Positions 13,200-24,800 of a stretch of DNA of 64,000 nt are shown in pieces. The first letter of the stretch is position 1, and every line of letters begins with the position of its first letter. The position numbers and the translations under genes were made by a program. Below the pieces are notes generated by a model. It was not told the DNA's origin and did not search any database. It was given only the letters and a program-made list of their open reading frames with translations. The DNA comes from Chromera velia (taxonomy: Eukaryota; Sar; Chromeraceae), in contig JAHBMJ010003375.1 in NCBI GenBank assembly GCA_018398765.1, forward strand, positions 10,001 through 74,000, written 5' to 3'.

Positions 13200-13990
13200 T
13201 GCTGAGGTTTCAATTCAGGTAGACGTTAGTTAGTGATGCATCCATTCACCAATCGTCCTCTCAGACCTCTCTAGCGTCCTCTCTTTGCTGCAACTTGAAA
13301 GATGAAAACTAGGATGAAAATAGGATGAAAGTCGATCTTACAGTCGCTCCTTCCCTAGCTCCCTCCTCATATGAATGCCACGGTCAGTTTCTTACTTCAA
13401 TAACAAATATTTGATTCTAGACTTGATTAAAATTCAAAAACAGTTTAATTCCGCTTATCAAATTTATGATGTTCAAATTAAGTTTTTTATTTTTTAAAAA
13501 AAAGAGAAGACTGCCGCTCTAGCGGCAGAAATTAGATACACAATATGTGCTCCAGGTAATGTCACTGCTACTAAGATTTGGCTAAAGCTTGGAATAACAT
13601 TGTAGCAATTTCACTCTAAAAAATAATAGAAAGTTTTATATCAAAGTTGGGGATGGAGTCCTTATTTTTGGACATGTAAGGAAGGCAATTAAGGAAAAGC
13701 TTTCAAGTTCGCAGTGAAAAGTCCTGAGCAGTTACTAGCTAGAGTAACTAGTTAGCAAGGATGACTAAAGCGATGATGGCCGCGATAACAATTTTATAAA
13801 AGTTTGTAAGTGGCTATATATAAGTGGCCACGTGGGCTAGCAATTAGGTGAGCACGTACGTAAGAAAGCCACTTTGTACTACTTAAAGTGAGACCTATAG
13901 AAAGACAGGCGTCATCAGACCTCGCAGAGCAAGGACATTAATGAGGGTAACGCAGAGCTATAAATACACAGATTTCTGGCGAAGTCCCTG
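13200..13990. other. AT-rich island with a short perfect hairpin
   Basis: Base composition shifts abruptly to AT-rich relative to flanking DNA. There is no open frame of note. A perfect 8-bp stem with a 2-nt loop (CTGCCGCT-CT-AGCGGCAG) lies at 13511-13528 just after a T/A tract. It could be a remnant of a non-coding mobile element, but I find no terminal repeats or target-site duplication. Confidence 0.4.
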
Positions 13991-14121
13991 ATAGAGAAAA
14001 GTATGCAATCCGGACCTTTCTCAGCTCCCCTCTTTTCAATCAATCAGATAGAGCAAGCTGGGGACTAGTACTACCAGCTTCTCCAAAACTTGTCCATTCC
14101 TTCGCACCCCGCAGGCGCAAC

Positions 14122-17100
14122 TTATACTCTCAGTTGAATCCCCCTCTCCTGCAACAGCGGCTGCAGGAGTTGTGTCACTTTGCTGCGCTCTTCTGCGCTC
14201 AACCGTTGAAGCACCTCCCTCACCTTGTCTCTCTGCCGCTCCTTCTGAAACCGTTCCCAGTCCTGGAAACTGGCGGTGAACAGTCCGAACTGTACATGGA
14301 GGCGTGCACCCAAGTCTCTCGCGACACCGCACCGAGGGACGTGGTTGTGTGCATCCCTGCCGCAGTCCTTCAAGCAATAGCCGCAGAAGCCGCAGTTGCA
14401 ACTCCCGCACGTCAACGCAGCACAGCCGGCAAAGTCCACAAACGCCGCGCGACAACGAGGACACTTCAGGGTGAGGACATCCTCTGTAATCTCTCTCACC
14501 TTTACCTGCGCTCCACCCTCCTCCAACGCCTTCCGCAGTCTTTCTGTGAACTCTTCCTCCATCTCCCTCCTCACTCTCTCCTCCGACGCCTCCGCACGTG
14601 CCCCCTCCCACAGTGCGTGAGTCTCTCTGCTCAAGTGTCGGGAGAGGGCGGGGGCGCTGAAAGGCTCTGAGGGGCATCCAACATGGACGCAGGTGACTTT
14701 GCAGTCTCCTGCCTTGAATCGTGCTCTCACGTCGCTGTACTCTGCATCGACACGGGTGAGAGCCTCGACGTGTCCGTTCAGACAGGGGGCACAGAGGAAG
14801 TGGGGGGAGGGGGCGGTGCAAGAGACAACGCGGCTGCAGAGAACGACCTCATAACACACGATGCACTGCGCTGTCTGTGCAGTCTCTCGGCAGAAGAGAC
14901 GGCACTGGAGCGCTTCTGCTGCTGAGGGACGGCGTGACGGATCGTCTGACCGCATTTGACCGACCAACTCCTGCAATGCCGCTGCCCTCTCAGGCTGCCC
15001 CTCCAACACCCCCCCTCCTAGAAGCTCCTCAAGCACAACACCCGCAGCAAAAACGTCACCTGCAGGTGTCATTCTCTCTCCTCCCTTCGCCTCAGGTGCC
15101 GCGTGTCCTGACGTTGTGTGCAAAATTGTGGTAACAGCAAAGAGAACGGGATTGTCGGAGGTTGACGGATTGACGTCCTTCACCCCATCCATGTCCCCCA
15201 ACACCCCCCGACCTGCAGCAGTCAGAAAGACGTTTTCGGTTTCACGTCACAATGCACCTTTCCCCGCTGGTGGAGGAAGGAGAGGGCAGACAGAAGGTCC
15301 TCTGCCAACCGCAGACTCTCAGAAGGGTCCCTCCCTCCCTCTGCCGGACGGGCGTCCATCCAGGCAGCGAGGTCGCCCCCCGGATATCTCGGCATCTGCA
15401 CAAAACCGAAAATCCCCTCTTGCCACACGGCCGTCACCTGCACAAGGTGTGGGTGATGTAACTCCTGCAACATCGCTGCTTGTCGGTAGAAGTGCCGACT
15501 TGCAGCCGTTGCGCTAGTGAGCGACTGCCGCTCTCCCGTTCCCCCCCCGATTTCGTATCTCTTCAACACCCACTCTCTCCCCTGCAGATCAAAACAGGAA
15601 GTCACACGGGCAAACCTGCCTGACTGAGGAGACGGTTCAGAGATCACCGTCTCGTTGGTGAAGTCGCGGCGGCAAGACCGCCCCTGCACCAGCACCCCCT
15701 TCTCTAGCATAGACGGGGCCTCAGCACGCACGACCTCCTGCACGTCCAGACGGACGAGAGGAAGGAAGGTACCGCCTTCCCACAAAAGTTCAGGGAAGTG
15801 GAGAGAGGCAAGAGAGAGCAGACGCGCCCTCTCACGGGCAATGGAAGCAGGGAGATCCTTTCTTTTGGAGTTCTCTCTCAGTTGCTGCAATTCTGTTTGC
15901 AGCCTCTGCGCCTCCTCTTCCTCTTCCTGAAGAGTTGCAAGACGGGCTTTCAGCTCAAGGGTCTCTTCTTCTTTCTTTTCCTGTTTGTGTTTTTTGAGGA
16001 GCTCTGTGAGTGTCAAAAGAGGTCGAGCAAGGAGCGTTCCTTCCTTCTCTCTTTCTACACACAAAGACACACCCTGAGCGATCTGCCTCTTCTCTTTCTT
16101 TGCACTTTCAAGCAGCTCGCCTAACCCCCCCAGCTCCTTCAATCGTCTCACAACCTCCAAACACATGTTCACTATCCCCCCCACCACCTGCTTCCCCGTC
16201 TCTCCCGATGTGTGCACGTCCTCTAGGCATCTCATCTTGTCGTACAATTCTGTCTGCGCTTTTTCGGCAGCTTCCAGATCGGAGCAGGTTTTTGCTTCTG
16301 GAAGAAAGGATGAGTCGCCGAGCAGACTCTGTGCAAACTGCTGCCTTACTGCCTCTGTTTTCGTTCGGACCTCCTTCACTGCTGCCTTCCGTCCGCTCAC
16401 CCACCCTTCAGCAAGGGAAAGCGTCTGCTTGCAGAGTTGCTTACAGGAGAGAAATGTGAGGGCTGCTGCTGGGTCAGTTGCACGCAGATCTACGCCTACG
16501 ATTCGACTGATGCAATCACAAGCTCTGTTCAGCCGTCTTGCAATGGCATCCATAGACTCGCAGTCATTGCTGCGACCGTAAGCAACCAAGGCCTGAAAGG
16601 CTGCGGTTCCCGAAAGCAGTGATGGCTCGAGAGACTCATGTGCTTCGAGCCTCTTTACATCTCTCTCTGCTGTTTCTTCCGCTGGTATGGGGTGAATAGG
16701 CGGTGCCGCACCCTCACTGCTGTCAGGCTTGAGATAATCACTATTCCCTTTCTCCACCTTCTCCCTGAGGGCTCTCTGAAATGCATAAAATTCCTCCGCA
16801 CGCCTCAGTGCCGCCTTGACAGACTCAACTGCACTACTGCCCTCGTTGATTGGAGGGCAGGGTGAAGAGGGAATGACGGCTGCGGCTGCATCAATTGCTC
16901 GCGTCGCAGGAACGGGAGGAGCCCCGGGGGATGCGGACGTCTGCTCTTCCCCCGGGGAGGCAATCAGTCGGAGAATTCTGCCCATCTCCCCCCACGCACA
17001 CTCAGGGAGTCCCCCAAGGCCCTTATCTCCTTGGGAGCCTCTGGAAGAAGAACAAGAAGAGGCACTGCGTACTCGAAGGAGGCAAGAACGGAAATGGACA

Positions 17101-19278
17101 GCAATTTGGGCCAGAGACGAATCGTCGTCAAGGCTCTTCTCTACGAAGTGCAGATAACGTGCGATCTCAGCATGGCTTGCAGCGAGCTCCTCTGCCGACT
17201 TCCCTTTCTGCAGTCACCATGTATCCACTACAAACTAAGGAGCCGACCTGCCTGCCTGCCTGTCTGTCTGTCTGTCTGCCTGCCTGTCTCTCTGTCCCTT
17301 CGTCTGCCTGTCTTCACATCTTGCGAAGGCCTTTTCAACCTTTCCGGGCAGGTGCGACATTCCTTCCCTGTCTCGATCGTGTCTCTTTCAATGTGATAGC
17401 CCAAATACCGGTGTATCTTTCAGTCACAGCATCACAGAGCTCAGCGCCCTCGAGGATGTCCTCAATTCCCTTTCTCGAATATTGATCAGCGTGCGCGCAG
17501 CATTTTTCTTCAAGATCAGTCAACTCGGTCCATGCTCATGCAAACTGAAGCTCGTTCCTTCTCTCTGCTCCAGGAAATGCACGCGTTCATTTCTAGGACG
17601 GGAGTAGAGTCAACAACTTGGGATGGAATGACAGAAGGACAGAGGAAAAGATCCAATCATCTCGACGTACAGCGAGGAGGCTGACTGACTTGTGTTTTGG
17701 CCTTCACATCAGCCCCCGCTTCCACCAGCATCTTCACGATGTCCAGAGACGGTGGGTCTCGTTTTGCCGCATGGTGGAGAACCGACCAGCCTGCCTGCAA
17801 GAGCGTCAAAGCGAACCTCCATTTTCAGTTTCTCTGTCCAAAGGGCGGCCCCTCAATGCCGATGAGAAAGCGCACCCAGAAACGGTCTAAGCGCATCTTT
17901 GGAACCGAGAAAAGCAGACTCAGAAACAGGTGCAAGATGGAAATGGATGAATTCTCTCTCAGTCCAGGACTGAATTTGGAACACTCACACACTCACATCT
18001 GTGAGAGCCTTCGCATCCGCCCCCGCCTCCAAGAGCGACTCCACAGTCGAGGGATGGCCTTGACGAGCAGCCACGTGAAGGGCCGTGCTCCCCTTCTGCA
18101 GCAGAATTCACATTGTCCAAAGGACATGCATACATGTTCGAAGTTCAGGTATGAACTACTCGACCTGTCAGCAAGCCCCTCCGGTGCTCCTTCTGCCCGT
18201 GGCATACAACGTCACAGAAGTCGGAGCGCACAAGCTGGATCAGCCAACGGAAAGAATCCGACAAATCATTTGTACAGCACCACCTGATTCAAAAGAGAGG
18301 CTGAACTGGCAGAAAGACATGCACAATATTTGAAAGAGCCTGCCATATTGCTGACTTTGTTTTTGGCGTTCACGTCTGTCCCCGCCTCCACCAGCAGCCT
18401 GACGACCTCAGGAGACGGCTGCTCATTTTCGGAAGCGGTGTGGAGGGACGTGAACCCGTTCTGCAAAAAAAGCACAAGTAGAGGGACGTCCGTGCCTGCA
18501 ACTTCAGGTAATGCAGATCCAACGGAGGACTCGGAGGAAAAAGGAAAAAGAGGAATACCAATCAAAAAAGATTTTCTGGGCACTCACCTCCTCTACTGCC
18601 GTCACGTCAGCCCCCGCATCCACGAGCATCTTCACGATCTCGGGGGAGGGCAGTAACGGGTGTCGTCCGACAGCGGAGTGGAGAACCGACCAGCCTGCCT
18701 GCAAGAGCATAATCAAAGCAAAACCTACCGGGCTCACTGTTGCATGCTTTTGGCTGTCCAACAAGGAGCCCACCAACCCCAACAAGAAAGTGCAGAACCT
18801 TTCGAGAATGAGAAATTCCGGATGAGCAGTCGATTCCCTGCAGACTGCCAAAAAGTCCGTGAAGTTCAGATTCAGAGACAGTCACAGCACATCTTTGGAG
18901 CTGAAAAATGGAGCTGGACACAGAGACACACGCGAGGGAGACTCACATCATCGATCACGTTCAGGTCTGCACCGGCCTCCAAGAGTGCCTCCACTGTAAG
19001 TGGGTGTCCCTGTAGAGCCGCCACATGAAGCGCAGTCCCCCCCCCCTGCAGCAGGCGTCACATTGCCGGCAGGACGTTCACGTTGCAAGCAGCAGCGCAG
19101 GTGCTAGACCTGTCAGAAAGAAACTCCAGAAAAACCTCGCTATTCACACATGCATGTGCACTCATACTTGCTTGTCTCGCAATTAAAAAAAAAAGGGAGC
19201 ACGCACACACACACACACACACACACATACACACACATACACATACACACACACATACACACACACATACACTCACAG

Positions 19279-19309
<31 letters not shown>

Positions 19310-21041
19310 GAACATTACTCCAGGAACTTTTCCTGCTGACCCACTTTTACTCTTGCCTTCAGGTCCGCACCGGCGTCCAGCAATTTTACGATCTCGGGAG
19401 ACGGCTCATTTCGCGCTGCCACGAAGTGAAGGGCAAAAAGTCCCTCCTGCGAAAGCAAGCATAGACAAAGGTGAATGATAAACACTGCAATCGCAATTGT
19501 GTGTGTTACAGTCAGCCGGTCTTCGCATGTTTCTTGGGTCTCTGCATGTGTCAAAATGGGCACTGCAGTCCATCCATTGTCGACATGCCATCCACCGTTC
19601 CTGACAGATTCGACTCCAAATTTAACAAATATCACCTAAGTCCTGATAGAACAAGACTTTAGAGACCCACGCAGGAGAGGCGCATGCATGCATTCGGTCT
19701 CGTTGCAAGCAGAAACCAATCATAAAAAAACGGCAACACTTACTTTGCCGATTGCTCTCACGTCTGCACCCGCCTCAAGGAGCGCCTCAACTGTCCGGGG
19801 ATGTCCCATCCAAGTCGCCAGATGAAGGGCCGTGTTTCCATTCTGCAGCACAGTTTCATGTCATCAACAGATTCTCACTCGTAGGGTGCAAACTCACATG
19901 TGACATCTTGGTGTCCTAAAAGTCATCGAGCGAAACTGTTCCATTCTGTTTAGTTGCAGAGGAGAAGGCAGACAAGCTGTGGCAAATCTGAAAATGCCGA
20001 CACAGAAACGCCTCAACTGGCCTACCTACCCTTGCTTTAGCCTCCACGAGCGCTCCCGCCTTGACCAGCATCTTGATGATCTCGGAGGAAGGTTCGTTTC
20101 TCTTTGCAGCGATGTGCAGGGCAGTGTAACACTTCCCGTCCTGCAGGGGAAAGGCAATTTGAATTAAAGAGCAATCAACGTCTGGATTCTCTCTTTTGAG
20201 GAAAAACTTCTGCAGATCAATGCAAAGCGGAGGGGGAAAGAGCTGTTGGCCGGGTTTTCTTGACATTGCCTGACTGACAGACTGGCAGACTGGATGGAAA
20301 GCTGGCCTACTGACTTTGTCTCGTGCATTCGGATCAGCCCCTGCGTCCAAAAGTTTCAGCACGTCTGCGGGCTCTCCTTCCTCGACGGTTGAAAGGAAAG
20401 TTCGGGTGTCGGGAGGGCGGGGAGGGTTCTCTAAAAGGGCACTCTCCCGCTCTCCCCCCCGTCCTTCTTCCCGTCCTTCTTCCCGTGTCTGTTCCTTTTC
20501 GCCCATTTTTCTCTTCTTTGCTGGTCCTCTTCCCGTATTCTCTGTCCTGCCATTTTCTTTTTGGTCCTCCATTTCGGCGTCCCCCCCCTCGTTTCCCTTT
20601 CCCTCTCCATCCCCTGCCTGCTTTTGCCTCCCCTCCCTCCTCTGCTTCTTGTTTGAGTCTCCGCGTTCACCGATGAGGGCCGTCTCCAGTCTTGCCGTCT
20701 CGCCCGTCTCCTCTCCCTTTCCCCCCGCGCCCTTGCCCTCAGTACCGGGAGCATCCTCCTGCGGGAATCGAGCAGAAGGGAGAGCGCACACACAAGAAGC
20801 CAGTGAGTGACATCCAAAAATCAAGAGATCGAACACGATAAGGACACGCGTACCAAACAAACATGGGTCGAGAGGAAGGGAGAAAAACCCAAGCAGCAGC
20901 TGCGGAATGAACACAGCAGAAGGGGAATAAGGGAGAGACGAAGGGAAAGAGACTCGGCTGGAGAAGGGAAAGGGCGCAAGTGAAACACACCTCAAACATA
21001 TCAGCAGGGCCTACCGAGAGGTTGCGCTTCGTCCCAGGCAT
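14122..21041 (-). CDS. Ankyrin-repeat protein kinase with RING/IBR/RING-like C-terminus; one frameshift
   Basis: Minus-strand exons: 21041-20991, 20758-20315, then one ankyrin repeat per exon at 20140-20030, 19842-19744, 19446-19345, 19045-18947, 18698-18588, 18460-18356, 18095-17997 and 17794-17690; a less certain exon near 17520-17371; and a large last exon 17207-14122. Exons 2-10 are all phase 0. Exon 2 is charged and ends in a partial repeat (VLKLLDAGADPNARDK). The last exon encodes coiled coil, then a kinase domain: VLKRY lysine, HCD in place of HRD followed by DVKP, DMD in place of DFG, and AAPE. A RING-type Cys set (CIVC...CAPC), an IBR-like stretch and a RING2-like CPRC...CGSC...CGYC...HNHVPRC follow. 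The frame breaks once at the T run 15233-15236, where one extra base would give the expected KPEN; this may be an assembly or sequencing error. RBR proteins transfer ubiquitin; activity here is inferred. Confidence 0.75.
17690..18171 (-). repeat. Duplicated two-exon ankyrin cassette, copy A
   Basis: Contains ankyrin exons 18095-17997 and 17794-17690 plus introns. It pairs with 18588-19116: the exons match in type and order (GHP type, then AGWSVLH type). The introns also share segments such as CATCTTTGGA, CTGTCCAA and ACCTGTCAG at equivalent places, so the duplication included non-coding DNA and is fairly recent. Confidence 0.65.
18588..19116 (-). repeat. Duplicated two-exon ankyrin cassette, copy B
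   Basis: Contains ankyrin exons 19045-18947 and 18698-18588 plus introns, the partner of 17690-18171. Exon lengths differ slightly (33 and 37 codons against 33 and 35). Confidence 0.65.
19202..19310. repeat. AC microsatellite in an ankyrin-gene intron
   Basis: ACAC/ACAT dinucleotide tract of about 110 bp between the exons at 19345-19446 and 18947-19045. It accounts for the Thr/His and Val/Cys frames seen there. Confidence 0.9.
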
Positions 21042-21873
21042 CTTTGGAGATTGATCGGAAGGCGAAAACGGAGCGGATGGATTCCGATCCCAGACGCTTG
21101 TCTCAGACTGAGTCTGAAGTCAAAGTGGTTGAGACCGTACAGAATTTCTGTGGCGGCTTTGCTGGATCTTTCTGCGGCAACTCCAATCACGCAACTTCCA
21201 GAAGGAAACCTGCCGTCATTGACTTCCAGCGCTTAGCTCTGCAATGTGAATTAGGGCAGTTGGCGCTGCGCAGGAAATCAACAGCTCTCTAGGGATACTC
21301 ACAAATTGCCGAGCAGTCAACTTCACGACAGAGCCTGCGTCTTTTGACATACAGTGGGCGTCGAAGCGCTTCTCATCTGCACAGCGTGTGTTACGGTGTG
21401 TATGAAAGGCCTTTGTGAGAACTGTTATTTTAATATGGTCTTCAGTATTCTTCAGTCTGTCTTCGGAATCATGCATGTCTTCGATGGTGTCTTCGCAATG
21501 CATGTTGCCATTGCAAGCTACAAGTTCGTTCGCGCGCATTCGCGCGCGCGGAGGTGAATGAGTGCGAAGTAAAGTCATCCTGCATGTCACTTAGAATGTT
21601 ATACTCACGCAGTAAGTGAAGAGGAGGCGAGCACTCACGCAAGATGACACAGGAACACTTCTTTACGCCGGAATTCTTATCGACCAGTCAGTTGGAGACA
21701 TCACCAGAAACAGCACATCGGGTCAAACCGCATCTCTCTGGCTTGAAACGGCTTGCCGTCTCCTTTCGGTCACTGCAAAATGAATTTTGTGAAAGAGCTC
21801 CGTGCACCTCGAAAAGCACCTAGCTGATCAAGGTGTGTGTCTGGAAGTTCTGGTTGTGTGAAGGCCTACCGGA
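21042..21873. promoter_or_regulatory. Divergent intergenic region between the kinase/RING gene and SNAPC3
   Basis: 832 bp separate the two start codons. A CpG-rich near-palindrome with repeated TTCGCGCGC-like elements lies at about 21528-21552. I see no coding frame with a supported splice pattern, so both promoters should lie here. Confidence 0.5.
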
Positions 21874-24800
21874 ATGGCAGGGGCGAGGCATGGGGGCGAG
21901 GAGGGCTCACTAGATATCACGGAAGAGGAGAGCAATGACTTGCTGAGAGATCTTTTTTTGGAAACTTTTCGTCCCGTGGTCTACGAGGAGGGGGACCGTG
22001 CACTATCAGAAGGAGAGGAGCACGAAGAACTGCAACGGTTCCGATGTACACGAAGAATTCCAAGGGAAGAGAGGGAGAGGGCTGGTGCAAGCGCTGCGGC
22101 TGCTGCATCATCAGCCCAACCCGTCACACGAAGGAGATGGGATGGTGGTGGGCGACGGAGCAAAGGAGCCGTTGAAGAGGAGACGAACTTCGTTCCCCTC
22201 CCTTCCGCTCGATCTGCGCGCGGGGGTCCTTCGTCCTCCTCTGCCTCTGCCTACACTGCTGTAGCGGCTGCGTCTTCCTCTTCCTCCAGGAGAGTCACGG
22301 AGCAACCAGTAGACGGAAGAGACGTGAAGAACACCCGGACGCTCCGACGGAAGCCCAGCACGGCCTTCACGTGGGCGAAGCGACGTGCAGTGCTCCATGG
22401 CCCCCCCCGATTGGCGGTGGACCTGAGGAAGTTCGCTTCAGAGGCTTCGGGTGTGTTGAAGGAGTTGAGGGAAGTGCACGCAGACGAACCCCATAAAGAC
22501 CAAGACATGGAGGCTGTAATAGAGTCAGTCGGCTCGGCATGATTCTTTTTCTCCCGTATTTTTTTATTTCCTGCGCATTTCTCTATGTTTCTGTGCACCC
22601 ACTGACATTTCTGCATGCATCCTCCTGTCGGTCCGTGTGTTTGTCTGTCTGCCTCTAGTTCTCTCTGGCTTCGTTTGATGGAAGAAGAAAGGAAAGCAGG
22701 TACCTTCTCAGCAGAATGCATGGTTTCCTTTGTGTGTCGCATAACTTGTCTGTCTTCTCTGCCTGCCTGCCTTTTCATCCTCTTGCCCCCTCCGTAGAAA
22801 TAAATATATTCTCTCCAGTCTCCGTGCCTGTCGATCCAATGATTCTCTCCAGTCTCCGTGCCTGTCGATCCAATGATTCTCTCCAGTCTCCGTGCCTGTC
22901 GATCCAATGATTCTCTCCAGTCTCCGTGCCTGTCGATCCAGTGATTCTCTCCAGTCTCCGTGCCCGTCGATCCAATGATTCTCTCCAGTCTCCGTGCCTG
23001 TCGATCCAATGATTCTCTCCAGTCTCCGTGCCCGTCGATCCAATGATTCTCTCCAGTCTCCGTGCCTGTCGATCCAATGATTCTCTCCAGTCTCCGTGCC
23101 CGTCGATCCAATGATTCTCTCCAGTCTCCGTGCCTGTCGATCCAATGATTCCAACCCATGTGGTATCTCATTTGTGGCATGCCCCCTTTTTTCGTGCAGC
23201 GTTGGTGTGTGCGTTGAGAGAACAATCTTTCAGCAGATCCAGCAGGGGGTGGAGGCAGACCTCGAAAGACTGAGACCATCCCTGGATGCTTTCAAACAGA
23301 TGGCAGACAGCAGAACGCAAGCGAGGCTGAAGAGAAAGGAGGAGAGGGACCGACGAGCAGAGAGAATGAAAACAGCTGCTGCGGCTGCTGCTGCTGCTGC
23401 CAGTGCGAGTGGCGGCGCTGCTGCTGGGAGTGGAAATACCGGAGGTGCAGCGGCAGGGACCGCTGCTGGTTGTGCAATCAGTGCTGGTGCGTGTGCAGGT
23501 GAATCGCAGGAGGGCGTCTCCATATCTGGAGACGGGGACAGCGAATTGGAGGTTGGGGGAAGGCGAAAGAGAGGTCGAGAGGAGGCTGGAGGGGGAGGCC
23601 CTGATGGGGAAGTAGTAGGGGAAAAGGGGAAAGGAGAAGAGAGGATTCATGCCGCGTCATCGTCAAGTGGTGTTGCAGCTCAGCCTGTTGAAGGGCGGCA
23701 GGAGAAAAAAGGGAGGGGGGATCAAAATGAAGAGATGATGTGTGAGGATAAGGGGGGGCAGGATGGCCAAGAAGTTTCTCCTGAAGAGTTGCGAGAAAAG
23801 GAGAGAGAGAAGGAGATCAGTGCCCTTCTGGCAGAAGTGACAGCGAAGGTCGCGGCAGCACGGTCGGGGAAATACGAAAAGAGGGGCACAATGCTGGAAA
23901 GAGCGCTGAAGAAGGAAGAGACGTCAGTTCGTCTATCTGCTGCCTATCTGTCTGTTTGTCTGTGTGTCTCTCAGTCGGTCAGACGCTCTGTTTTCTCGTC
24001 CTTCTGCTGGCACCTGCTCCTTTGATTTCCGCCTTGAGACGAATTCGCTCCGTTTGTTTCTTTCTCTCTCCTTCCTTCCCCTCTTCCTCCCTTGACGACT
24101 TCATGTGTTTTTTCCTTCGCCGATTCTTTTCTTTCTCTCTCTCTTTTCCCTCTTTTTGCCCTTCTGTTTATCTCTATATTCTGTGCTTTCTCTGCTCTCC
24201 TGCGTGCAGGGTGGAGCCTGTTGGCCTCGGGAAACTCCCGGAGCCCGCGTACAGTGAAAGGCGCATCAAAGAGAAGGTGAGTTTCGTTGCACGGCGATGC
24301 TGTGCAGAAATTACCACTTCCAATAAAAAAGAGGGGGTATGTCCTTTTTCTCCCCTCACGCTATGTGAGAAAGACGCAGAGACGGTGTCGTGCGGTTGCA
24401 GGGAAGACAATTCAGCTCTGCCGTCTATTGTTCTTCTGTTAGTTTGGGTCGCTGGGCCGTCCACTCTTTTGTATGTGCGCAGACACAGACGCGATCTCAC
24501 CAAGAAGAGTGTTTGTGCGCTCCCATGCCTTCCCTCTCTCTTATCTTTACTGCCTGCGTGCTTGCTTACTCGACTATGAATACATTCGCACAAATCCCTG
24601 CTCCAATGAAAAACATCTGCAGCTTCGAGCGGAGAGCCAGGTAAGCTCCTGGCGTCTCGTTGACTCTTGTGAGAGATCTGCCCAGGCAGGGTCCCGTCTG
24701 AAGATCCCCTTCGTGCGTCAGAACCTGATGGAGCACACGGACCCACACGAGGCGGCACGGAGAATTGTGTTGAGGGAAAGCGCCAATAGAGACAGGGGGA

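Larger units (their letters stand above)
9262..14121. other. Convergent 3' intergenic space, no gene found
   Basis: About 4.9 kb between the stop of the Pro/Ser-rich gene and the stop of the kinase/RING gene. It contains CT, GT, GAAT and TTTC simple repeats, an assembly gap (11766-11810) flanked by poly-G, and an AT-rich island at its right end. Open frames are short and repeat-derived. A frame starting at 10244 (MDISRNYVREEF) looks slightly protein-like, but I could not join it in frame to any neighbour. Confidence 0.5.

Noticed and set aside
17335-17523. Firm exon boundaries for the short exon after the ankyrin repeats
   Set aside because: Coding character is good (LEEKCCAHADQYSRKGIED), but the only in-frame choices are a weak acceptor near 17520 and a weak GTCGCA donor near 17370, so it is reported only as approximate within the gene.
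21042-21590. Short plus- and minus-strand frames between the kinase/RING gene and SNAPC3
   Set aside because: They have no motifs or splice support and lie in the shared promoter space.
22251-23279. 342-residue minus-strand open frame with a 34-residue repeat
   Set aside because: It is produced by the 34-bp minisatellite in an intron and by the antisense of SNAPC3 exons; three units of 34 bp keep all three frames free of stops.
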